From NCBI GenBank assembly GCA_035275625.1, contig DATEMK010000527.1, positions 1-14,512 on the forward strand: 14,512 nucleotides of DNA, read 5' to 3'. A program made the translations under genes and the position numbers. The notes under the pieces are model-generated. The model made no database searches. It had not been told where the DNA came from and worked only from the letters and a program-made list of their open reading frames with translations. The stretch comes from DATEMK01 sp035275625 (GTDB lineage: Bacteria; Bacteroidota; Bacteroidia; AKYH767-A; OLB10). Below, piece after piece: positions 6,043 through 13,361 of this stretch (its first letter is position 1; the number at the start of each line of letters is the position of its first letter).

Positions 6043-8316
6043 ATGAAAAAACAACTATTGCTTTTAACTGCATATGTGCTGTTTTACCCGGCTTTAAAAA
6101 CAGCAGCTCAATCGTGGTCATCTGTCGGATGCAGTTTTAACGGCAGCCCCATGACGATGGCCAATAATGGGACTGACTTTTATTTTTCCGGTGCAGGAGT
6201 CACACAGATACCCGGGATGTCCTGGCCCACCGGCTGCAGTTCAGCAGGATTCACCGGGCAAGCAATGGATGTACGGGCGATGGCATTTTACAATGGGGAG
6301 CTGTATGCAAGCGGCCCGGCATCTTTTCCTGATACGAGCAGGATTTATAAAATGACTTCGGGTGGCAGCTGGATTGCTGCCGGTAATGTTGAAGGATGGG
6401 TGAATACGCTTTATGTGCATAACGGGCTGCTTTATGCCGGTGGATCTTTTATTTCAATAAACGGAATCTCTGTTCATAACATTGCAAGCTGGAACGGGAC
6501 AGCGTGGCAGGATTTAGCCGGTGGAATATGGGGCACTGTAACGCAGATCCGGTGCATGACAACATATAACAATGAGCTGATTGTAGCCGGAGATGGATTC
6601 GCTCCTTTCGCCAATGACATTGCAAAATGGAACGGCACAAGCTGGTCAGCACTCGGCTCCGGCATAACAGGAGCTTTCTTTCCAATGGTAAAAGCGGTGG
6701 CAGCTTATAACGGTTCCCTATATGCCGCAGGACGTTTTGATCATGCTGGCGGAACTGCAGTAACTAATATAGCAAGGTGGAACGGCACTTCGTGGTCTGC
6801 CGCAGGAGCCGGAATAACGGGCGGAGATACTATAGTTCTCGCATTAGCTGTTTACAACAATCAATTGTATGCTGGAGGGCTTTTCAATACAGCCGGTGGA
6901 AACCCGGCAGATAATATTGCCCGCTGGAATGGCAGCGTATGGGATGCTGTCGGAGGCGGGGTAACAGGCGGAGGAATCAGCGCATTGAGTGTATTTAAAG
7001 GCGCTCTTGTGGCGGGAGGAGGTTTCACTATGGCCGGAGGAGTTTCATCACCCAAAATTGCTAAATGGACAGCATGCCCTTCCACCATATCTGCCGGTGG
7101 TACAACAGCTTTCTGTGCCGGTGGCAGCGTTTTATTAACTGCTGCAACGGGAACTGCATATCAATGGCTGAAAAATGGAAATACCATTTCAGGGGCAACA
7201 GCATCCACATACAGCGCAACTACTGCCGGGAACTATACCTGTGAAATTACTAACAGTTGCGGGAACGTTACGTCCAACCAGGTTGCAGTAACCGTAAACC
7301 AGCTGCCCGCTGCATCGCTAAGCGGTACAGCTTCTATATGCAATGGCAGCAGCAGCATTATTGTGGTTTCTTTTACCAATGCTCCCGGCCCCTATACATT
7401 TGTTTACAATCCCGGAGGAATTGTTGTCACAACATCTTCCAATCCATTCTCTATTCTTGTTTCACCTGCTTCAACGACCACTTATTCGCTTGTTTCGGTT
7501 GCTAATGCAACCTGTGCCGGGACCGTAAGCGGAAGCGCAACTATTACTGTAAACCCGCTTCCATCGGCAGTTATAACACCCGGAGGCCCGACCACATTTT
7601 GTTCGGGCGGAAGTGTGACGTTAAGCGCTCCGGCTGGCGCCAACAAAATTTACCAATGGAAAAAAGGAGGCGTAAATATTCCGGGTGCAACATTGGCGGG
7701 ATATACGGCAACTACCGGGGGAACTTATAAAGTAACTATTACAAATACTGCAACAGGCTGTTCCAAAACTACAGCTTCAGGCACAACCGTGACGGTTAAT
7801 GCACTCCCTGCAGCCACCATAACTCCACAGGGACCCACGACCTTTTGTGCCGGGGGCAATGTGCTATTGCAGGCAAATACAGGTGCAGGGTTCATCTATA
7901 AATGGAAAAAGGGGGGGAATTACATCAGCGGTGCTACCGCTTCAGGCTATACTGCATCTATAGCCGGCACCTACAAAGTGGAAGTGACAAAACCTAACGG
8001 CTGCTCAAAACTTTCCGGGGGTGTTACCGTTATGGTCCCCTGCAAAACCGGTGAAAATGAAGAGGGAAGTGACTGGAGCGTACAAGTGTTCCCAAACCCT
8101 TCGGCCGGTAATTTTGTTTTTAAATTATCGAATGCAGATGATAAAAAATATTCTATAAAAGTTTTTGATATAATTGGAAACCTTGTTCTGTCAGAACCTG
8201 TCAATGCTTCAGAATTTATAATCAGCGGCCACGGGCTTTCACCCGGAATTTATGCCGCATACATTACAGACGGTAAGCAGAACAGGATTTTAAAGCTGAT
8301 TAAATCAGTGAATTGA
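6043..8316 (+). CDS. Secreted T9SS protein, propeller repeats plus Ig-like modules
   Basis: The 757-aa product has a signal peptide (about 1-22, ending ALKTAAQ). Residues about 25-343 carry repeated units of about 55 aa built on NIARWNGTSWSALGSGITG and YNGSLYAAGRF, a kelch/Rax2-like propeller. From C345 come four Ig-like modules of the CHU_C-associated type, with starts near 345, 423, 507 and 590; hallmarks are TTFCAGGSVLL, YQWLKNG and AGTYKVEV. The T9SS type A sorting domain covers about 674-757, with FPNP at 683-686 and the closing GIYAAYITDGKQNRILKLIK. It is predicted to be a surface or released adhesin-like or binding protein; the ligand is unknown. The run of five A and seven G at 7906-7917 is a possible slippage site inside an Ig module. 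It has its own promoter at 5935-5965. Confidence 0.9.
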   Translation: MKKQLLLLTAYVLFYPALKTAAQSWSSVGCSFNGSPMTMANNGTDFYFSGAGVTQIPGMSWPTGCSSAGFTGQAMDVRAMAFYNGELYASGPASFPDTSRIYKMTSGGSWIAAGNVEGWVNTLYVHNGLLYAGGSFISINGISVHNIASWNGTAWQDLAGGIWGTVTQIRCMTTYNNELIVAGDGFAPFANDIAKWNGTSWSALGSGITGAFFPMVKAVAAYNGSLYAAGRFDHAGGTAVTNIARWNGTSWSAAGAGITGGDTIVLALAVYNNQLYAGGLFNTAGGNPADNIARWNGSVWDAVGGGVTGGGISALSVFKGALVAGGGFTMAGGVSSPKIAKWTACPSTISAGGTTAFCAGGSVLLTAATGTAYQWLKNGNTISGATASTYSATTAGNYTCEITNSCGNVTSNQVAVTVNQLPAASLSGTASICNGSSSIIVVSFTNAPGPYTFVYNPGGIVVTTSSNPFSILVSPASTTTYSLVSVANATCAGTVSGSATITVNPLPSAVITPGGPTTFCSGGSVTLSAPAGANKIYQWKKGGVNIPGATLAGYTATTGGTYKVTITNTATGCSKTTASGTTVTVNALPAATITPQGPTTFCAGGNVLLQANTGAGFIYKWKKGGNYISGATASGYTASIAGTYKVEVTKPNGCSKLSGGVTVMVPCKTGENEEGSDWSVQVFPNPSAGNFVFKLSNADDKKYSIKVFDIIGNLVLSEPVNASEFIISGHGLSPGIYAAYITDGKQNRILKLIKSVN

Positions 8317-8362
8317 CTTTGTACTTTTGTGTACTTTCGGAGCTTCTCATTTCGGAATTCAG

Positions 8363-8394
8363 AAACTTTGGAGACGAAAATAAAGTTTTCTTAA
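8363..8394 (+). repeat. Dispersed stem-loop repeat, element A copy 3
   Basis: AAACTTT (8363-8369) and AAAGTTT (8382-8388) form a perfect 7-base inverted repeat around GGAGACGAAAAT. The segment resembles 904-945 and 1013-1058 near ku and is the best-preserved stem-loop of the three. Confidence 0.5.
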
Positions 8395-8432
8395 ATATTT
8401 TCTTCAGGCAATACAAATAAGAAAAGCCCTCC
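8393..8432 (+). repeat. Terminator-associated repeat, element B copy 2
   Basis: It shares AAATATTTT and CAGGCAATACAAATAA with the sequence at the Ku stop (801-836). The right arm of the terminator hairpin is missing, so it may no longer terminate transcription. It directly abuts element A copy 3, whereas near ku the order is B then A. Confidence 0.5.
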
Positions 8433-8564
8433 GCCATCAAAGGTTAACATACACCGGATGATGATACTCGTCTCTTACACACAGCAGCAGGCTTCAAGAC
8501 ATGTATTCGCATAAATGGAACAACAGGCTTCCCCAAATAGGAGACCGGTTGGAACAAAAGAAGC

Positions 8565-9785
8565 TTACCGTACAATAATTTGTTTTACCCGAAAATCTTT
8601 TCCGCTCATCACTTTTACAAAATAAACCCCGGGAATAAAATTCCTTGTATCAATCGGAACAGAATGGCTGATGGGATTGATGATTGAAACCACTGCTCTT
8701 CCGACTTCATCCGCCAGTTCAATTTTATCCGCAGCCATATTAAGGGGAATGTTAACAGTTATCAAATGGGCTTCGGTATTTTGAGTAATTTTTATTTCAC
8801 TGTTGTTATATTCATTAATTCCCAGCCCGTTAAAATTATATTGTGCAGAAGTGCCGGTGCAGCCGGCAGCATTGGTGATGGTAACTGTATATAATCCGTT
8901 TTGAAGCGGAATCCAGGTTTGTTGTGTTGCTCCATTGACAGGTATTCCGTTAAGGTTCCACTGGTATGTTGTTGCAGCAGGGTTGCATTGCAGTTGAGTG
9001 CCGTTCCATGTAATGGAAGGTGTTGAAGGAACTTCGTTAAACGGAACCTGCGGTGACCATTGATTACCATTAAGGGTTCCGGCATTACCGCTGAAACTTA
9101 AGTCTGCAGTAATGCCGCCTGTATTTTCGTTGAAGCGCCAATACCCGATGAGACCTGATTGTAAAGCCGGATCAATATGCCTGTTCATGTTCGACTGTAT
9201 TTCTGCCTGTGAGATGGCGCGGTGCCAGACACGGATTTCATCCATCATGCCAATCCAATAGCGTGTGCTTCCTGTATTCTGTTCAGAAAGAGCGCCAATT
9301 TTAGGAGGAAATGCTGTTGATTGAACAATGGTGCCTTTAAAATGTTGCGAGGCAACCAGGTTGCCATTTACGTATAACCGCTGATCATTTCCATCATAAG
9401 TCCCTGCTACGTGAATCCATGTATTTAATGGTAATATACCCGCAGGGCTGATCAGTTCGACCCAGCTTACGGGTAAGCCGTTTGAATCAATCCCTGCCAT
9501 ATTGAAAGACAGCTCGCCTGTTCCCCCGGCACGCAATGCGTAACCCTGTTCACCCTGCGTCCAGCTGTGTTTGCAAAAGATGGAGTTCTGTGCCGATGTG
9601 GCGCCCCAGAATGATGAATAAACCCATGCTTCGACAGACACAGAATCTGTTACCTGCAGGTTATTATCCGTTGTAAAGGATACGAAGCCGCCAAAAATCA
9701 GTGCGCTTGTATTGGGAAGGCAGGGCTGGGCTGCTGCTGCGCCTGCATAAAGAACAAGAATTAAATGAGTAATTATTTTTTTCAT
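8565..9785 (-). CDS. Secreted LamG-domain protein with T9SS-type C-terminus
   Basis: The 406-aa product has a signal peptide (about 1-19, MKKIITHLILVLYAGAAAA). Residues about 28-245 form a LamG/concanavalin-like jellyroll: VSVEAWVYSSFW, TWIHVAGTYDGNDQRLYVNG, and the signature MDEIRVWHRAISQAEIQ at 181-197, followed by GLIGYWRFNE. These domains usually bind carbohydrate or protein at the cell surface. Residues about 254-318 are an Ig-like module (TTYQWNLNGIPVNG, GLYTVTITNAAGC). The last 80 residues resemble a T9SS sorting domain, ending GVYFVKVMSGKDFRVKQIIVR, but the usual PNP motif is absent (the position reads ITQNTEA). It is the only minus-strand gene here, convergent with 6043 and divergent from the 9855 remnant. 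The ligand is unknown. Confidence 0.88.
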   Translation of the reverse strand: MKKIITHLILVLYAGAAAAQPCLPNTSALIFGGFVSFTTDNNLQVTDSVSVEAWVYSSFWGATSAQNSIFCKHSWTQGEQGYALRAGGTGELSFNMAGIDSNGLPVSWVELISPAGILPLNTWIHVAGTYDGNDQRLYVNGNLVASQHFKGTIVQSTAFPPKIGALSEQNTGSTRYWIGMMDEIRVWHRAISQAEIQSNMNRHIDPALQSGLIGYWRFNENTGGITADLSFSGNAGTLNGNQWSPQVPFNEVPSTPSITWNGTQLQCNPAATTYQWNLNGIPVNGATQQTWIPLQNGLYTVTITNAAGCTGTSAQYNFNGLGINEYNNSEIKITQNTEAHLITVNIPLNMAADKIELADEVGRAVVSIINPISHSVPIDTRNFIPGVYFVKVMSGKDFRVKQIIVR

Positions 9786-9845
9786 TTTGTTTTGGATTAT
9801 AAGGTTTATAATTCACGAACACAGTTCAGGTTTCATTTCATTCCG

Positions 9846-9853
9846 TAAAAATA
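9846..9853 (-). promoter_or_regulatory. Weak -7-like box for the LamG gene
   Basis: On the minus strand this reads TATTTTTA, the same variant seen at 2753-2760 and 12275-12282. No TTG lies at the right distance upstream, so the call is weak. The leader would be about 55 bases. Confidence 0.3.
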
Positions 9854-9854
9854 A

Positions 9855-10055
9855 AGAGAAACTACATCACTTTATAATCTATCTGCAGCCAGGGTAAATC
9901 TTTTTAATTTACCCGGAGAAAAAATTACCACTCCTTATCCGACAGGAGACAACATTCTCTACTTCGATGTATCCTCGCTGCCACGGGATTTTTATATGCT
10001 CCTTATCGAAGGAGATAGTGAATCAACGATGCAAAAAATTACTCTGCAAAATTGA
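9855..10055 (+). pseudogene. Orphan T9SS sorting-domain remnant
   Basis: The frame is open from 9855 to the TGA at 10053-10055 but has no start near its left end. It encodes a recognisable sorting-domain end: ARVNLFNLPGEKITTPY, then NILYFDVSSLPRDFYMLLIEG, then ESTMQKITLQN. This follows the strand pattern of type A sorting domains (V-L-F-N-L-G-E, then G/D-F-Y-M-L-L-I, then K-I-T-L). The YPNP start and the whole passenger domain are missing; an in-frame stop (TAA 9852-9854) lies just upstream. It is therefore the 3' end of a deleted cargo gene. A terminator-like hairpin at 10159-10186 may be its old terminator. Confidence 0.72.
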
Positions 10056-10072
10056 TTTGTTTATCATTAATG

Positions 10073-10137
10073 CCTTTCGAAGACACAAATAAAAATTATT
10101 TACTATTCTCCCATAGGGATGCCTGCGGCATTTAACT
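10073..10137 (+). repeat. Intergenic repeat with double mini-hairpin, copy 1
   Basis: It aligns with 12206-12271 at close to 90% by eye, starting at CCTTTCGAAG in both. After TATTCT (10104-10109) comes a 22-base element of two small stems: CCC-ATA-GGG (10110-10118) and ATGCC-TGC-GGCAT (10119-10131). Downstream of about 10135 the two copies diverge. Confidence 0.65.
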
Positions 10138-10158
10138 TTTGACGCGTGTGATTTTTCT

Positions 10159-10186
10159 AAGACAGGAACAATTTCTCCCTGTTTTT
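10159..10186 (+). terminator. Terminator-like hairpin downstream of the T9SS remnant
   Basis: ACAGG (10162-10166) pairs with CCTGT (10178-10182). The stem extends outward by a G-T wobble and two A-T pairs into a run of five T (10182-10186). It sits about 105 bases after the remnant's stop and before the next promoter. Confidence 0.5.
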
Positions 10187-10299
10187 ACTTTCACTTAAAG
10201 GGCTACAGTATATGGCCTGACGAATTAAACGTGCAATTTTCTACCCTGTTATTTTGTTTATTTATTGTTGTTAAATGAGTAAGAAATCATGAAAATAGA

Positions 10300-10332
10300 T
10301 TTGGAGCATGCAGATGAGAAAACTTATCTTTA
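10300..10332 (+). promoter_or_regulatory. Candidate promoter for the SBBP propeller gene
   Basis: TTTG at 10300-10303 and TATCTTTA at 10325-10332 are 21 bases apart. The -7 box matches TAnnTTTG except for the last base. The leader would be about 27 bases. Confidence 0.45.
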
Positions 10333-10365
10333 CTTAAGAATTAAAAAATATTAAATCAACATATA

Positions 10366-12078
10366 ATGGAAATAAAACGACTCATCCGCTCTATTGCAGT
10401 ATTGTTAATTCTTAATTCTGCATGTTTAATTTCTTACGCGCAACCTGCAAATTGGTTATGGGCAGGAAGTGCTGCAGGAACAGGTTTGTCAGCTGCATGC
10501 AGGGCAAACTGCACGGATATAAATGGCAATGTATTAGTAACCGGAGTTTTTTATAACCCTTCTATTTCCTTTGGCGGTATTGTTTTATCCAATAACAGCA
10601 TCACTAACAACAGTGATATTTTTGTAGTGAAATATGATGATGCAGGTAATGTACTTTGGGCTAAAAGTGAAGGGGGAATTTATGGTGAAGGAAGCTTAGG
10701 TATCAGCACTGATGCATACGGCAACGTTTACGTAACAGGAAGCTTTAGCAGTCCGACAATTACTTTTGGAAGCACTGTTTTAACAAATTCCGGGGCAGGT
10801 GATTTTTTTTTAGTAAAATATGATTCATCAGGAAATGTGCTTTGGGCTAAGCAAGCCTCAGGAACTGATGGTGAGGGCGGCTATGCAGTTTGTACAGATG
10901 CGAACGGCAATGTTATGGTCACAGGCTCATATAATAGTCCGACCCTTACTTTTGGCAGTATCGTTTTGACAAATGCAGGTGTGACTGGCACGGGTGATAT
11001 TTTTATAACAAAATATGATTCATCAGGAAATGTGCTTTGGGCTAAAAGGGCCGGGGGAACTTATCATGAATTGGCCTGGGGCATTAGCACAGATGCAAAC
11101 GGTAACATTTTTGTAACAGGGAGTTTTACAAGTCCTACCCTTGATTTTGGTGGCATTATTTTAACAAATACAGGTGTAGGTTTAACAAGCCTTGATGTTT
11201 TTATTGCAAAATACGATTCCTCGGGTAATGTACTATGGGGTAAGAATCCGATAGGAATTGATTCCGACTCAGGAATGGGTATTGCAACAGATTCTGATGG
11301 TAATGCTTTGATAACAGGTTTTTTTGAAAGCCCTTCTCTTACTTTGGGCAGCATTGTTTTAATCAATTCAGGGGGAAATTGCAGTACAAATGCATGCCCG
11401 GATGTTTTTATAGCGAAATATGATGCTTCTGGCAATATACTTTGGGCTAAGAGGGCAGGAGGGAATGGTGAAGACCAGGGTTTTTCAATTTGCACAGATA
11501 ATGCAGGAAATGCGTACATCACCGGGCTTCTTTTCAGCCCTACTATTACTTTTGGTTCTATTACACTTACGCCTAATTGCCCCTGGCCTCAGTGTTATCC
11601 CATGTTTATTGCTAAATATGATTCTGCCGGAAATGCGTTATGTGCAGTATCCCTTGACAGCTTTGGTTATGGTAAAGGTGGTGTAACCGCTGACAATTTT
11701 GGCAATGCGTATATTTCAGATGAATTTAATATAGACCCTTTTATTGTTGGTAATTATACCCTGACTCTTAATGGAACATCCAATGTTTTTACGGCAAAAT
11801 TCACATGCGGAGCTACAGCAAGTAATGAATTAATCGGGGGGAATGATCAGGTGCAAATCTTTCCCAATCCATTTATGAATCAATTAAAAATCCACTCACG
11901 CTTTGTTAAACAAAAGTCAGAATTGAAAGTGTACGATGTTTTTGGCAGAACAATTTATTCTCAAAAATCTTTACCTGAAAATAACACTCTTAATACTGCT
12001 GGCTGGCAGAAAGGAATTTATTTTCTTGATGTATCTATTAACGGAGAACGAACAGTAAAGAAAATTTTGAAAGGATAA
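10366..12078 (+). CDS. Secreted T9SS protein with SBBP beta-propeller repeats
   Basis: The 570-aa product has a signal peptide (about 1-25, ending CLISYAQ). Residues about 40-480 hold six clear SBBP-type repeats of about 65-70 aa and one decayed unit. Each contains a version of DIFITKYDSSGNVLWAK, then TDANGNVMVTGSF and SPTLTFGSIVLTN. Together they should close one propeller. The sixth unit ends NALCAV instead of NVLWAK and the seventh keeps only VFTAKF. The T9SS type A sorting domain spans about 490-570, with FPNP at 499-502 and the closing GIYFLDVSINGERTVKKILKG. Two repeat units share an exact 36-base DNA match 195 bases apart, suggesting recent unit duplication or gene conversion. A run of nine T lies at 10803-10811. 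Ligand or role is unknown; such propellers are usually surface-exposed. Confidence 0.92.
   Translation: MEIKRLIRSIAVLLILNSACLISYAQPANWLWAGSAAGTGLSAACRANCTDINGNVLVTGVFYNPSISFGGIVLSNNSITNNSDIFVVKYDDAGNVLWAKSEGGIYGEGSLGISTDAYGNVYVTGSFSSPTITFGSTVLTNSGAGDFFLVKYDSSGNVLWAKQASGTDGEGGYAVCTDANGNVMVTGSYNSPTLTFGSIVLTNAGVTGTGDIFITKYDSSGNVLWAKRAGGTYHELAWGISTDANGNIFVTGSFTSPTLDFGGIILTNTGVGLTSLDVFIAKYDSSGNVLWGKNPIGIDSDSGMGIATDSDGNALITGFFESPSLTLGSIVLINSGGNCSTNACPDVFIAKYDASGNILWAKRAGGNGEDQGFSICTDNAGNAYITGLLFSPTITFGSITLTPNCPWPQCYPMFIAKYDSAGNALCAVSLDSFGYGKGGVTADNFGNAYISDEFNIDPFIVGNYTLTLNGTSNVFTAKFTCGATASNELIGGNDQVQIFPNPFMNQLKIHSRFVKQKSELKVYDVFGRTIYSQKSLPENNTLNTAGWQKGIYFLDVSINGERTVKKILKG
10815..10850 (+). repeat. 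Exact 36-base repeat inside the SBBP gene, unit 1
   Basis: It is identical to 11010-11045, exactly one 195-base repeat unit away. It encodes the KYDSSGNVLWAK strand of two neighbouring propeller blades. Other blades encode similar residues with different codons. Confidence 0.8.
11010..11045 (+). repeat. Exact 36-base repeat inside the SBBP gene, unit 2
   Basis: This is the partner of 10815-10850. The perfect match spans synonymous sites, which favours recent duplication or conversion over protein-level selection alone. Confidence 0.8.
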
Positions 12079-12100
12079 AACCGAATACCCCAATCGTCCG

Positions 12101-12180
12101 TGCCTGTCGCGCTGCATGTGCCCCTGAGACGCGCCTGTATCGCCTTCGCTGAAGCTTCAGCAGAGCAAGGCCGGCAGGCA
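12101..12180. repeat. Palindrome-rich, GC-rich intergenic block
   Basis: The centre is a perfect 14-base palindrome, GCTGAAGCTTCAGC (12148-12161), flanked by GCCTT (12142-12146) and AAGGC (12167-12171). The outer arms TGCCTG (12101-12106) and CAGGCA (12175-12180) are complementary. The block is clearly richer in G+C than its surroundings and contains CAGGCAGG, related to the element in the cyclase gene. It follows the SBBP gene by about 20 bases and could act as its terminator structure, or be a mobile palindromic repeat. Confidence 0.6.
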
Positions 12181-12205
12181 GGGATGTGTTCGAACAGAAA
12201 ACGAT

Positions 12206-12295
12206 CCTTTCGAAGCCACAAATTAAAATTATTTAATATTCTCCCCAAAGGGATGCCTGCAGCATTAAAAGGTTTATTTTTATATCCGATTTCTT
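12206..12295 (+). repeat. Composite upstream repeat with double-hairpin insert
   Basis: The left part (12206-12271) matches 10073-10137. The right part, 12237-12242 plus 12266-12295, is the 36-base core shared with 2738-2773 and 13568-13603. Between them 12243-12265 is a 23-base double mini-hairpin: CCC-CAAA-GGG, then ATGC-CTGCA-GCAT. The core is continuous at the other two sites. Confidence 0.65.
12275..12282 (+). promoter_or_regulatory. -7-like box for the 12336 gene
   Basis: TATTTTTA lies in the shared core at the same place as the boxes at 2753 and 13583. No TTG is found 18-21 bases upstream; that spacer is taken by the hairpin insert. The leader would be about 47 bases. Confidence 0.35.
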
Positions 12296-12315
12296 TGAGA
12301 TCACTGCAGAAATCG
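12287..12315 (+). promoter_or_regulatory. Perfect inverted repeat in the 12336 leader
   Basis: CGATTTCT (12287-12294) and AGAAATCG (12308-12315) form an 8-base perfect stem with a 13-base loop, ending 20 bases before the ATG. The left arm is part of the shared core. It could be a leader hairpin or an operator. There is no T-run after it. Confidence 0.45.
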
Positions 12316-12335
12316 AAAGACTTGCTAACTTTATT

Positions 12336-13349
12336 ATGAAAAATCAAGTCCTCCTGATCATTCTTTCTGTCATGAGTCCAATTTGCAATGCCCAAATTGA
12401 TTTGCAATGCAGCGGAAGGGATATGCATTCGATTTATCTGCAATGTAGTGGTTATTCAATATATAGAATAGATAGTGTTGACAGCAGCCCGACAAATCAA
12501 ATTTTGGTTGCATCTATTCCGGTACTTAGCGATGGAGGAATCTCCATTAATAATAATCTTGATTCGGTTGCTGGTCCTGAAACCATGTACTTTGTTTCTT
12601 ATCCAGGCACTTATTATTTTTGGAACGGCACCGGCTGGACTAATACAGGGCATTCAAGCGGCAGTTACCACGCGCTAAACCCCGGAGGCACTTCTGATTA
12701 CATTTTTAATCTTAATGCTTCTTATGATTCACTCTATCGTTATGATGGTGCCGGAAACGGAACATTTTTGCTTGCAAATCTCAACACGAACTTTGCATCG
12801 GTTTATGATGTGGCAACAGATAATCAAGGCAATTTTTATTTATTTTTTACCACCCTCCAAAAAATAATTGCTTATAATCCTTCAGGAATACCAATTGATA
12901 CGTTTGCCACCAGCGGCTTTCCTTTGTTCGGTGGGGGCGGGCTGACAATCCTCGGTAATCGTATTTATGCAACAACAACTCATGATCTTTATGAAGGGAT
13001 TAAGACCGGAAATAACATAACATTCACATTGATCAAGAATCTGGTTCAGCAAATAAATGATATTGCATCATGCATTGAAGCAGCTACTCCTCTTGCAGTA
13101 TTTAAGAACCCTTCCGCACCCCACTTTGCAATTTATCCAAACCCTGCGCATAGTGTTGTAATGATTAAAATGATAAATACAGCGGCTTTAGAAATAATTG
13201 ATTGTCTTGGCATCGTAAGAAAAAGATTTGATACAAGAGGACTAACTGAATGCGAGGTTGATGTTAAAGATTTAGAACCTGGTGCGTATATTATTAATGC
13301 TATGGCAAAAAATAAAACCGGAGTGCGTTCTACTTTTATTGTGCAGTAA
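12336..13349 (+). CDS. Secreted T9SS-sorted protein of unknown function
   Basis: The 337-aa product has a signal peptide (about 1-19, MKNQVLLIILSVMSPICNA, then Q). Right after it a short duplication is visible: DLQCSGRDMHSI followed by YLQCSGYSIYRI. Residues about 50-250 contain propeller-like strands (TMYFVSYPGTYYFWNGTGW, YDVATDNQGNFYLFF, LTILGNRIYATTTHDLYEG), but I do not recognise a named domain. The T9SS type A sorting domain covers about 262-337, with YPNP at 267-270; its end, GAYIINAMAKNKTGVRSTFIVQ, is more divergent than in neighbouring genes. It probably reaches the cell surface or medium. Its upstream region carries the hairpin-interrupted core repeat and a leader inverted repeat. 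A 27-base tandem repeat follows the stop. Function unknown. Confidence 0.82.
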   Translation: MKNQVLLIILSVMSPICNAQIDLQCSGRDMHSIYLQCSGYSIYRIDSVDSSPTNQILVASIPVLSDGGISINNNLDSVAGPETMYFVSYPGTYYFWNGTGWTNTGHSSGSYHALNPGGTSDYIFNLNASYDSLYRYDGAGNGTFLLANLNTNFASVYDVATDNQGNFYLFFTTLQKIIAYNPSGIPIDTFATSGFPLFGGGGLTILGNRIYATTTHDLYEGIKTGNNITFTLIKNLVQQINDIASCIEAATPLAVFKNPSAPHFAIYPNPAHSVVMIKMINTAALEIIDCLGIVRKRFDTRGLTECEVDVKDLEPGAYIINAMAKNKTGVRSTFIVQ

Positions 13350-13361
13350 AAAAATATCCTC

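Larger units (their letters stand above)
8317..8564. other. Spacer between convergent genes
   Basis: The 248 bases between the 6043 and 8565 genes hold elements A (copy 3) and B (copy 2). The rest, about 8433-8564, shows no recognisable gene or structure. No strong terminator was seen for either converging gene. TACTTTTG at 8322-8329 matches a -7 box but has no gene to drive. Confidence 0.5.
9786..10365. other. Intergenic region between LamG and SBBP genes
   Basis: These 580 bases hold the LamG gene's weak promoter, the orphan sorting-domain remnant, a repeat with a double mini-hairpin (10073-10137), a terminator-like hairpin and the SBBP gene promoter. A 21-codon open stretch at 10289-10354 overlaps that promoter and is not called. 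Nothing else was recognised. Confidence 0.6.

Noticed and set aside
6449..6685. Minus-strand open frames inside the propeller region
   Set aside because: They mirror the repeat structure of the well-supported plus-strand gene and have no motifs of their own.
8322..8329. TACTTTTG just after the 6043 gene
   Set aside because: It matches a -7 box, but no TTG lies 18-21 bases upstream and no plus-strand gene follows.
10289..10354. 21-codon ORF (MKIDLEHADEKTYLYLRIKKY) before the SBBP gene
   Set aside because: It spans the predicted promoter boxes at 10300-10332 and is too short to support without comparison data.
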